Shown: one piece after another, positions 25,201 to 37,936 of the stretch
How the letters are laid out: the number at the start of each line of letters is the position of its first letter
How positions within the stretch are numbered: position 1 is the first letter of the stretch
Origin: Batillaria attramentaria
Lineage: Eukaryota > Mollusca > Gastropoda > Batillariidae
Length of the DNA: 64,000 bases
Assembly: GCA_018292915.2 (NCBI GenBank)
Contig: JACVVK020000346.1
Location: 238,501-302,500, forward strand
Reading direction: 5' to 3'
Notes under the pieces: model-generated
Told to the model about the DNA's origin: nothing
Seen by the model: the letters and a program-made list of their open reading frames with translations, nothing else
Databases searched by the model: none
Translations under genes and position numbers: made by a program

Positions 25201-27189
25201 AAAACAGCTCGGAACAATCCGTGAGCAAAAAACACTGGCAGATTGGCTTTATAACTTATCTCCCCTTAGTCATTCGGTCGGCAACTCTATGAATGCAAAA
25301 CAAAGTTTTCCCCTTAACTTTAAGAGCTGTGGCTCACTTCTTGTAGTGCCTTACAATCCAAGAATCATGACATTTGCTGAGTGCAAACACTGTGTGGCGT
25401 GGGGATTTTGACATGGTTTATTTTGACAAGGCGGACACCTTGTATGACATGCTAACTGCAGATTCAACAACACAGGTGTGCACAGGGCGTGGTTTGAACT
25501 TTGCACGTTTGTCGGCATCAGAACTGTTTCTGAAGTTTGCAGTACAGACTTCTTTTTCAGATATAGATTTCATGTAAAGTTCATTGTGCATGTGTAAATA
25601 TATTTTGAGCTGTTTATTGTGGGTTTCATTATGCAGTTGCTAAATGCTCTAAGATTTTGTGCTTGTCATCTACCATTGAACATTTCTGGCTAAACTTGCA
25701 GCGTCTTTGGCGATGATCAACTACCCTGGCAACATGTCAGGTGATCTGCCTGTCGGCTGTTGAACATGTAACGAAAAAATCCCCACTTACTTTCACGGAT
25801 CCTGTTGTGACCATTCTGATTTTTATCTTTTCTGTGTGAAAATCACAAAGCCCTGCTGATATCAGTGAGACTTTACAAATGAAAGATGTTTTTCCAAGCA
25901 GCAGCATCTCTGAAGAAAAAGAAAAGTGCATGGTTGAGTTTTATTGCTTTCCAGTGAAGGGTGTTGTTTTTCTATTGATAGTGTTGAAGGTATTTATTCG
26001 TTTGTTTGTTCATTTATCATTCATTCATTCATCAGTTCTTTTTTTTTCTTTTTTTTAGGTTCTGTTTCCAAATTCATTGTTTAGAGAAAATCTTTAGTAC
26101 AAAATCAAACCATCATCACTGTTGTTTGTTTATTTCAGTTTCTTTTTTCAAATTCATTGATTGGAGAAACTTTTTGGTGCAGTCAGATCCCTGTTATTGT
26201 CTTTTATCTGTTTATTCACTTCAGGTTGGTTGGTTGGTTGGTTTTGCTAAATTTATTCTGTGGAGAACACCTTTAAACCCCTTTAATTGTCTTTTTGACA
26301 AACTCATTGCAATGGGCCACCATACAAAAAAAAGTATGTGTCACAACAGACTCCTGATCTATTTTACTTTGTACCAGCTGAAACAAATACCCCGTGTACC
26401 TGCACATAATGGGGTGGCCAGGGCGAACGGGATGGCAGGGAAAATCTTGTACGATGTACCCGGAAAGTATCACGTGTATGTTTGGTACAGTTTGATACAG
26501 AACACAATACGAGTACCTGCGCTTGTATTGACTTTGTACTCATGTACTGTGCAGTATACTTGGGATTTACCGGTTTCAGTTAGTAGTTGCTAACACTCGT
26601 GTATAGCATCGTGCATTCTGTGTGTAGACTTGCAGAGGTGGTACAGTAGTTGCTTTAAGGAAGTACTTGGAAAACATCGAGGGGGAAAAAAAAACCTCTG
26701 GGAAAAAAAAGAAAAGAAAAAAAAAAAAGAACCATAACAGCCCCAAAACTGGTGAATGTTCTGGGTTGTTTAAAAATGTTGAAAGAGAGACAAAGAAAAA
26801 ACAATTATGTCATCATATGAGGTCATTTTTGTTGGTGAGTTTTCTTTCAGTAAGTTGTTTTTTGGTTGAAATTTCACTGATAATGCATGTACATGCATTC
26901 AGTTCAGGCCAGTTTTCCGCAGTATATTCTCAAGGAACGGGATGTCTTGGGGTTGTTTGAGTCTAAAAAATATCACTCAGCTCATGCTTCAGCCTGAAAA
27001 ATCCCTCACACCTGAGGTAGCCTGCTAGCTGTTTGTAGCCCTGACTGTGCACCAGAGAGCAGGTGGTTTTTATTCAGGCAGAACTGCGTACTTCACTGGC
27101 AGCCCTGGATTTTCCGATCTGAATGGATAAATTGTCTTCACAGTTTTATTGCCAGCATTGACTCCATGGCAGACTTAAACGCTTGACAT

Positions 27190-27232
<43 letters not shown>

Positions 27233-30200
27233 AGTTCGCACACACACATAGACATATGCAAGTGCGCACACACACACACACATGCAAGTGCGCGCACGCA
27301 CACACACACACACACTCTCTCTCTCTCTCTTGCTCGCTCTTCTCATTCACAACTCGGAAATCCACCTTTCTGTCCCAATTGCTCATTCTTTACCGACTGT
27401 TTGTACTTTCACAGGTTGGGGACCCGTACCACTGAAAAGTTACTGCTTGTTGCTTTGCCATAATGGGTAAATATATACACAGGCCATTTCCAGGGCCTCT
27501 CAGGTTTTGGTGTTAGTGATTATCGTCATGTGCTTGTACTTACACGTACGCCGCTACTGTTATCCTTGGATCCCAATTTTACAATCTTGATAAGCATGAT
27601 AAAGACGAAGAATGTCTGTTCCATTTTTCGTTCATAATTTCTGATGCCCATATTTACCATTGTTTTCCAAACTAATCAGTTTAGCAAAGCCTCTTCCAAA
27701 ATATCATTCCACCAAATCACCAAATTCCCCTTGCGAAAGCCCATCATGTATTGTGCCTCCTCAGAATGTTGCAGTTTTTTTGCCTGCATGGTACATGTGT
27801 ACACGCCAGTAGAGCAACTGAAAAACATGTGCGCTGGTATTTAAACTGCACCCTTTATGATCTGTCTTTGTTCATATCTTTGTCCTCGTACCTCTTCAAA
27901 TGTATCTTTCTCGTGCATGAGTTGGTGACGCTCTGAATTGCTTCCTACCATGTCTTGGCCCGTCGGAAATTTCAGTTTGAATGTTGTTCTGCCAGCTGAG
28001 CGGCTGTCAGATGCTTCCAGTATTTTAGTGCGGATGTCACTTGTTTGTCAGATCACATCGAAACTTTACAAAGTAGAAACATATGAACTCTGTGTGGTGG
28101 TGGTTCTGCTTGCGTGTAGTTTTTGTAGGGTCAGGCGAAAAATAAGAGTCCAGTTTTGCTGTTAATCCCAATAGTCGTCCTGAGGATGCGTTGTATGAGA
28201 GTGTGGATTGAAAACCATTGGGTCCTTCCACTTAACAAGGATCACGCAGAAATGTCTTATTTAGCGCAAGGTCAAGCAGTTCCTGGCATTTTGTCTTGGC
28301 TGTTGTTTGCATGTATTCCAGAATATTGCAGTAAATGTATCTTCATCCAAGCTGCTGGATATGGTTGGATTACCCACTAAATCCCAGTGTCATTACTTTT
28401 TTTTTAGATTATTCATGTGAATTCTCCTGTTTCTCACTCTCTAGCTGAATTTTCTTCTTAAACTTTGACATGGAATTCACACATTAGAAACTCGACTCTA
28501 CTGGATTATGCTAGGTCCCTTTTCATATTTCATACTTCTTTAATGTGGTGGTTTTTGCCAGTGATGTCTTTTCTCTGCTGAATTTTTCGCTAATCAAACG
28601 ATGGCCAGTGATCACACACACTGTCCGCGGCAGGAAATGAATTAGATGGTCATGTATCATTCTTTTGGAAATAATCACAGTGTGTTTCAGCCAAGAGTTG
28701 CCGATGAATTCATACTGTAAATTGTTAATCACGTGTACTGCCCGTTAGGCATGTACACTGTATAAACAAGAAAACCGTCAAGCACAGTTTTATGATGCTT
28801 TTTTTTTTTTTTTTTGGCTGATACTGGTGTCTGTTCATATGGTTGTCTGTACATGTTGAGCTTTGGACTAGAATCTCCTTGACAATATGGTGTGATGATT
28901 GTGTTATTAATTACGCTACACTAACAGGTACTGGAATGACGTGAATGCAGATTTACATGAGTGGTGCTGGGAGCTTATTGTTTATTGCTGACAAATGACG
29001 TTATATTTTGTTTGGTTTTGGTTTGTCGTTTCTGTTCTTTGTTCATTTATGGTTTTGTTGTTGTTTATTTTATTTTATTTTTATTTTTTTATTTTTAATT
29101 CTATTTTTTATTTATATTTTATTTATTTTGTGTGTGTTTGTGTTTGCCTTGTTCGCTTTTGTGTTGTTTTAAAAGTGCTGTTTCATCTAGTTTCTCAATT
29201 CTGCAAACACCATTTTCAGGTGACTGCTGAGTGGAATGTTATCGATGTGTTGTTAACTGCTTGTAATGTTGACTGGCTTGTGAAGTACAATGCACATTCA
29301 TATGATTATCCTTAGAGGCAGCGGGACGACTTACGCCTGACGTAGAATTGTTATACTTCAACAAATGCTTTCTCTACCACACACTGGCAAGGAGGGGCTG
29401 TGTAGTGTGTATTCAGATGGAACAGGAACCAGTGCATGTGCACCTTTTGCTTAAGACTTTGCACCTTCATACTTCTCTTCTGTGTATTACCTTTAATTTC
29501 GTATTTCATTATACTTAATCAAAAAAGGAAAATTTTAGTACTTTAGAAAAAGACTTTGAAAGAACCTGATAAAGGGGTGTCAGAACTTGCTTTACCAGAC
29601 ATTTCAGTGTACTGACAAGAAGACAAAGAAGGAACTGCTGTGACTTTTTAAATCTCATGGAAAATGTTGAGCACAGCTTCATTAAATTGCAGATTTTTGT
29701 GATTTCCATCCAGCGCAACAAATGCAAGCGAATTATATTGTTTGATATTGGCGGACATTGCCGCATGTACAATGCTGAGATGCATGTGTTGTGTATTCCA
29801 CAGGATCTGGCCAGCAGCGTGGTTGATCAGCCCAGCGTAGTCTCCAGCGGTGCGCCCCCTTTGGCAAACAAAGCATCTCGAAGAGGTGACTTCAAGTATT
29901 TCTGACCTGATCACTCCAACCCCCCATCTACCCAACCTTGACCTTTCACCTGACCCCTGATCCCACAGACGGATGAATTCAGGGGATGCCTGTTGCCAGT
30001 TGTGCTTGGGGAAACCTTGTGTCTATATTTTGTCAATGCTTACTGTTTGTAATGCTTTTGCATTTTTGTTGATGCTTGTCACACCATTATATCCGTCTTC
30101 AGTTGGTTCACTTCACGCGGCAAGGGGTCCTTTTTTGTTGTTGTTGTTTGTTTTTTTCTTCAGTTGTGTGTTGTTTCACTTCCTTCACATTATTTGACAA

Positions 30201-31044
30201 TTGTTTCTTCATTTTTTTCCTTTTCTTTAATTAGCAAAACATGTGACCCTATTACTGACGTCAGAGCGAATGGGGGTTACGGTAGTCTGCTTATCATTGT
30301 TCTTCCCGGCCTTTTTGTCAGTTCTACTGTAAACATACCTGTTCAGTTTAATTTCTCATCTGACCACTTGTTGCTACAGAAATGCTCTGCATTATTCAGT
30401 CGTCACCTTATCCATTCCACTCGGTCGCATACAGCTGCCAGACAGGACACACTTCTTGCAGACTCTTTCCTCGTTGGTACTGCTTTTATCTTCAGACTGT
30501 TTTCACAAGAGGTTGTGTTCCAGATTGCAAGCCATCTCATTTGTTGAGTCCACTCAGTATCTATGCTGCCTGTCAGCTGACAAGTAGTTCTGATTGCAAA
30601 TCAGTTCATGCAGCTTGGACCTAGCTATCGCCTAGCTTCCGTCTGGTAACCAAAACAGGGGTCGCAGCGGTTGCAGTCCTGTGGCGTATATATGCATTGT
30701 ACATATATATTTGTGTCAGTGTAAGCTCCCATATTGCATTCCATAATACTGTAGTTATGAAACTGATCATAATGATCCTGTCGTGCTGATGTGTGTCGAA
30801 GGTTCCCATTTGTGTGTGTGTGTGTGCTAAGTGTTTGTGATTCTTCTTTGAGCGCTAGAAGAGCATGGCTCGCAGTATGTGCATACAGTATCCAAGTTTG
30901 AGCTGTTGACACATACGCATTGCCTCTGTGCAAAATCAGAAGTTATCGAATTAGAGGAGATTCGCTGGCACGTTTAGTTCACTGGCTGCAAGAGGAGATT
31001 GTATTTCAGTGTTTGGGTTTTTGAATGAAGAGGCAACTTCTAGT

Positions 31045-31075
<31 letters not shown>

Positions 31076-33008
31076 TGCATGTCTTCCTGCCATAACCTGA
31101 AGGAGCTTTGTAAACAGTGTCTCGTGTCTGGACATAATTTTGTTGAAAAAAAAATTATAGGAATTGTACTGGTTTTGCATGTTGCTGTGTTCAGTTTCTC
31201 ACATATGGAAAGGTCATGGTTCAGGTTTCTCTCACAGGGAAGGGTGAAGGTCATTTAGTAAACAGATTGAATGCAAATGTCATGAGGAAGGGGGGGGGGG
31301 GGGGGGGGGGGGTCAGACTGGGCAAGTTTGGGCCAGTGGCAATACAATGCTAGATTTTGCTCTGTAGCATTCACCAAGGCCCTGCTAATCTCTTTTGTAC
31401 ATATCCTTTCCTGGACGCTTTATTTGTAGGCTTCTGGGTTTGTTTGTTTGTTTTTTCTCTTTTTGTGGTGTGGTGTGGTGTGGGAGGGGGGAGGATGATG
31501 AGTTTTGATTCTACACACGCTTATTACATGCAGACATCCCTTGAAATGCTACCTCCTGAATGAATTTGTTGAGAACCTGTTGATTTTTTTCTTGTGTAAG
31601 ATACTCTATACTCACTTTGCAGTGGATTAAAGGATCGGGTTAAGTTCCACACTTGAATAAAGAGGAATGTTCTTATTTATAGGGACGTACAAGACCTGTA
31701 ATTTATCACTTCACATCTCAGCGAGGACTTGTTTTGTGAATTCTGATAATTGGAGAGCATAAGACTTTTGCTTCTAGAATTGACTCATGATTATTTCAGT
31801 AACAGCCGTGTGTTAGCTTGTAATGTGTGACTGTTTGTCGTGATCAAAACATCCGTTACCGTAGCTTGTTAAACTGTAAGCAATATTTTGTATAGCATAA
31901 TACATACAGTATAGTATGGGTTTGCTTGAGATGTTAATAGCAGAGCTGTGTGTACTTCGAAATGTAGGTATAATAGGCTTGCCTGAGTAATGGTGGGCAC
32001 TTCTGGTATTTTGGAGGTACATTCAGATGGCTTAGGCAGTCATTTACTCTGTATGTGTGTGGACTTTTTTTTTTTTTTTTTTTTGGCTTGTGCTTGTGCT
32101 ATACATGTGTACGCTGCATGTACAGAGAACGTTTTCTGCTTCAGTGATATATATTCCAGGGTATTTTTCAACACTCTCTGCCTCTTTGTTGAAGTTCAGA
32201 TTTCGTTGTTAGTTGGAGTATCTTCACATTGTACAAAACAGAGGTCACAGATAAGTGTCTTTCAGGTTACGTTTGCTGTCTGCTTCACAAATCTGGCTTT
32301 CACCCATTTGCTTTATGCGCCCAGGTTTCTTCTGACACAGAAGCATAATACCCAGACATAAAATCCAGCATATTTGCATGCTGGCCGGGTGCTCTTTTCT
32401 TTTTTTTTTTGTGTCTTTCCCTGGACGTGCTTGCAGACGTTCCATAGTGCATCAGAGATTCTCAGAATGGTGTGTGCTGAGCTAGTTTTAGGTTCCATGG
32501 ATTCCTGGCTAGTGAGTAGGCTTTCATACATGTATTCTAGTTCCATCATTGGCTCAAAAGTTGCAAGCTACATGATTGTGTCTCCTTTCTTGTTGGTTCG
32601 CTTTGTATGGACACCATTTCTAACAGTAAATGTACAGAAGTTTCAGAGGCATCAGCGAGTCCTGCATGCCCTTGCCTTAAGGTCTTGAAGTTTTCTGTGA
32701 AGCTTTGTTTCATTTGACAGTGCATTGGTTATGAGATGTCACCATAGTTATGTTATCATTATCTTGCTTTTTCCTTCCTCTTTTGTTGTTGTTGTAATGT
32801 CCATATACGCAAGTCTTCCTCAAGTACATGACGTCATCTCTGTACCCAATGCCATCTGTTCAATTTCGTTTCACTCTTTGTTTCTTAATCATCCGGATAC
32901 ACAATATATAGTTTTGTATTTTTTGCCTCATCGTGGTGTGTATATTTTTTTTAGTATTCCTCTGTCTCTCGTCTGTTCCATCTGTTGGTGACCGTTTTGT
33001 GAGTTTTG

Positions 33009-33045
<37 letters not shown>

Positions 33046-33265
33046 TCCCCTTGGGGATGGGAAACGGGGAAACGATTCAAGCTGTAAATTTGTTTGAATG
33101 GTGGAAGTAACTACGTGTTATTTGCTCTCTGTATCTCTGGACTTGACACAAAACCCTTGATTTTCCAGTCAAAAGATTGTTGTGCGATATATACTTCACT
33201 GCTGTGACTGTGCTGTCTACTCACTCTTCAACAGCTTCTGTAGAGCCACAGATCTGTTGTCGATG

Positions 33266-33310
<45 letters not shown>

Positions 33311-36300
33311 TGTGTGTGTGTCTGTGTGTGTGTGTTTCTGGAATGAGTACATACATCTGTGACATTTTGGGAAGTGATAAGTAGAATGTCTCAGTGTACT
33401 GGCAACTTACAAAAATTCTGTTTTGATGGCAGTTCCATTCAATTGAAACAAGTCTCAAGATATTTTGTCCCAATTCTGTCACTTCTGTGTTCATTTCACA
33501 ATCTGGTTTTGCCGGAGAAAATACACGTTTTTGCCTTTACATATCCGTACTAAGACAGCATTCATTTGACTGGGGCATTATAGCAGCTAAACTTAAAGTT
33601 TGAGCACACACACGTGAACAGAAAATGTACCTGCAGCCCCTGAGATTTTTGGAGCTTTTTCTTACATAAATACATTTATAACCCTTTGAAATTCCATGAT
33701 GGGGATGGAGAGCTGCAGGACTTGCAGTCTTGTGTTCAGCACGTCAGCTATACTACCTATTAGTACCATATTTTACAAAATGTCTAAGAGCTTCGGCCGT
33801 TTCTCCAGAGGACGGGAGTACAGGTTTGGCTGTAAGCATTTCCTCGTTTCTGCTGCGGCGTGCTGTTCTCAAGAACATTTTTTTTGTGTGTAATTTGCCA
33901 CCAGCATTGACATGATAATAGGTGTGCTACATCACTGGTAATTTTCAGATGGTAAATATTGTGTACATAAGTCATCACCATTTGTTTTGTGAAACCAAAA
34001 AAGTGGGTATTTGTTTTTAAACAGAGCTTTTTTGTGGGTTTGTTTTGCACTAGAATTTGAAAGGAGATGTGTGAAACAAGGGTACAGCCTCACGAGTGCC
34101 TTTTTTCTTTCTTTCTTTCTTTCTTTCTTTCTCTTTCTTTCTTTCTTTGTGTCAGTGTGTACAACAAGGCCATGTGACAGGATGCTGTCGACAGTTACTT
34201 CCCAAGCACGTTAACACTTGTCACTTTTTTTTAAAAAGAAAAATATGGAGAAAAGGAAATCTCTGTTACTTTTCGGTCTTTGCCATGTTTGCTACAATTT
34301 CTGTCTACATTTGTTTTTCGTTATGAAGAAAAAGTATTTTGTACATCAATTTTTCCTCGGAGGTCTTTTCTACACCTGTATGTGTAAGCAGCTGATACTT
34401 CTAAGCTTTGATCATTCATTCCTTGTTGTTGATTTCCTATGCTGATGTATGTTTCATATTTTGTGAGTGAATGACTGGATTGTAAGGTGATCGCATGAAT
34501 CGATGCGTGGCTGAGACTGCAAGTGAGAATTTTCTGGCAGGACTTAAAATTATGCACATTAGTTACGTTTACGGAGAAAACGACATCCCATTTCATGTAG
34601 GTATAGGTATATTCATATTATACCGCATGTACCGCTGTAGACACTGTAGTTTGTACCCCTTCATTGTTACTTGACCATCGTCATGTATCGTACTTTGGAC
34701 TGGTTGTGAGATGCAGCACGCATAGTGGCTGCAAGGTGAAAGGCACTTACGGCAGTGTATCCACTCTTGTCGGAGTTAGATCGGGCACACAGCACCAGTG
34801 AGGAGGGTAGGAAGGAAAACTTCGTCTAGCTGAAAAAAAAACAAACATAGCAAACAAATTGTTGGTTAAAAAATTGCAAGGGAATTTGATGTGCGCAGGC
34901 AGAAGTCAGATCCGAGCGCGTGCGTTGCGGAAGTATACACGGGTTTGCATACCATGTCTGTGTTGTGTCCGTTCTCTGCGGCCTGCTACATCGCAAACTG
35001 GAGCTTTCAGGCAGACTAACATCATATGTATTGTCTCAAAAATTTCTGATCATAGGTTTAAAATAACGTATCTCTCATATCTAATGTTTTATTTTAACTT
35101 GCCAAACATTGCTGACTGCAGACACGTTGGAAAAGCATTTCCACGATAACGTTTAGTTAACTTGTCAAATCACCACTGACTGCAAACATGTTGGAAAGGT
35201 GATTGTTAAATCCGGTTTTGTCTCATCGGAACCTTTGGTAGCCCCTCGTGTTAGGCAGTACTGCATGTCTCGGATGAATTTAACAGGTGATTACTAATAT
35301 TCTTTGGGCTGGAACTGGAAACTGGCAATAACCGTCTTTCTTCTCTTCTTTAATCGTTATGCCTGAAGAGAGTATGTACTGTACTTGAGAGTAATATATC
35401 ATATCACTCACTGCACTGTAGAACTACTACTAAGCAGGAAAATGATTCAGTTTGGTTTTTTTCCTTTCTGTATGATGCACCATGTTTTGCTATAACTCTT
35501 GTTGCTTTCAGTAACAAGTATCTGCTTCTTTTCAAATTCTGTGCTCCTAACTCTAAACTATGGCTTCCCCATAACGTCTTCAGTGCGTTATCCCTTTCTT
35601 TCTGGACTAATTGTGATGGCTTTTTTTTCTGTGTCTTTCATTCCAAGTGAATTTTCTTCTAGCCGAGGAATTTCTTTTCCTCTATCTGTTACTACTTTTG
35701 TTTCCAATCTGTACTGCGATCTCTGCTGTGTAGAAAATGAGTAGAAGCAATCTGTATCAACCTCGCATTGCTCATATCCTCACTGTTCGGCTCTTAACAT
35801 CTTCTGTTTGCTTTGCTGCATTTGAATAACGTGTAATATTGCAGCTTAACCGCTGTGTGACTTTTCCAACCAGAGTCGGTTGCGGAGTGGTGAGGTTCCA
35901 TCAACGAAGGTGTAAAAACGATGCACATTGCAAGTAAAAGAATTTTCCGCTAGCTGTAATATTACATGAGGGGCTAACAAGGTCAGGACAAATCTAAATT
36001 CTTTTCTTTTTTTCGGAGATAATTTTTTTTTTAAATCTTCCGCTGGTCATCATAAACTAAAGGTCGTTATAAAGAAACGAGAGAAAAAGGTTTATGATTC
36101 AGTCACAGACGTTTGCTTGATTTGCGCATGCCTGTCTCAACTTCTTTTTTTTTGTGTGTGCTGAATATCTCTTCTCACTGGTGCTTTGTGCTCAAGAATG
36201 TCATAATCCATTTTGCAGAATTTTCATCGCGTTTTTGTACTCAGTTTACTTAGCAAAAAAAAAAAAATGTACCAAGAGGGAAAGAGAAGTAATGTAAATG

Positions 36301-37883
36301 TACGTTTTTTTTTCAAACAGATATTTTGAAATGTATTTATACACAAAAGACAAATACTGCATGTAATGTTGCTAACACGAATAAAGCAATATTCATATCA
36401 AACGACAGACTTCCTGTAGTTGATTTTATGATTGTTGGGAGTCCTAGCTGTTGTGTCTCGTCTTTCGTTCCATGACGTAGCTTTTGGGGACTGTAGTTTT
36501 AGGTGTTGGTTGTGTTATGAAAGGTAGAGTTCTGCAGTGCAGTGCAGTGTAATGTTAAAATTTAAAAAAAAATGGTTTTATGTGAGAGCTACAACCGGAC
36601 ACACGCAATGAATAAGTGATGATGTTGCCTGATGCGTGCAAATGAAACCAGTGCAAGTCACTACACATCGTCAATACTCGTCCAGCCTCGCTATGTATCT
36701 CTGTATAGACACAGGAAACTTACATAAAGCTTTTTCGCGCGCCATTGAACAACCACTTTTGTCATAAAGCAAATTCAAGCCAGCGGTTACGCCACTGCCT
36801 GTGGCAGCTCAAATCTATTGCACACATTGCAGATTTTCAGAAACAGTTTGATCAGTCATGAGTATTGGTTCAGTATTTTGTAAGAAATTCCACTTTCAAG
36901 TGAGTCGCATTTATAGGAAACAAAATAGGGAAATTCTCTGTTCAGAGTTCATGGTAGGGCAGATTTGTTGGACAAACAAAACAAAAAGCAGCCCTTTCAG
37001 AGCAACAGAACCTGTCAACATGCTGAACTTAGGCGCATTTCTTTGCTTCCTTAAGAACACTGTCACAGTTGTGAGCCCAAATATTTGTCTGGCTTCTCTC
37101 GCGTTGCCCCGTCTTCGATATCACCCTTTGGTGGCGAAAAAAGGACGGTACATCTCTAAACAAGCAACCACAAAAATAAAGACTTAGGTATCCGAGAGGA
37201 ACAAGCTGAGGACTTTCACCCTCATGTGCAGTTCGAAAATGCTAATAAGTTTTCGTTCATTTCTCGAAGCAAGCATAATTTATTGTCCATTTTTGCTTTC
37301 CCAGTATCTGTTCAAGCCACACTGATTCATCGACGCAGATTTCATGACTGTGTGTTAGGCAAATCAGTCGGGAACGCGGTAGGATCCGTAAAACTAGATG
37401 CTATCGTTTTCACGTTAGTTATCTGCCAGTTTTTGCACATTGTTATGTGCAATGGTCTTCCTGTTTGCTTTGCCAACATGAGGTCATATGACAAAATCAT
37501 TTATGGAGGGAAGCCGGCGAACTGATAAAGAGATCAGAATTCATCCAAAACTGCGCATCAATATCCTGTTTCTGTTTACAGCAAAAGGCCATGACGCCAC
37601 ACTTCGTTTTATGCTGTACATGCTGTTTTTGACATAGCCCAGGAGCCAACATCGTTGTTGTGTTTGGGTTTGGGTTTTTTTTCCCCCTCAATATCTGTCG
37701 GTGAACGCACAGTGGTGGCTGGCTTCATGAGCAAATCACATAGGGCCGGTCGGTCTGTAGCTGTGTGTGGCACGTTTGTTATGCATCTGCCTATATTCAC
37801 TACATGTGTGCATAATTATGTACCTTTTTTTTCATTTAGTTTCACATTAATTTTTGTAATGCAAATACCTCTACACACACGCG

Positions 37884-37936
<53 letters not shown>

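Larger units (their letters stand above)
24689..29803. other. Eps8 intron between exons l and m (5.1 kb)
   Basis: Mostly unique AT-rich sequence. Contains a diverged repeat at 26030-26290, (CA)n at 27193-27322 and T-rich runs near 29060-29130. No conserved exon found. Confidence 0.55.
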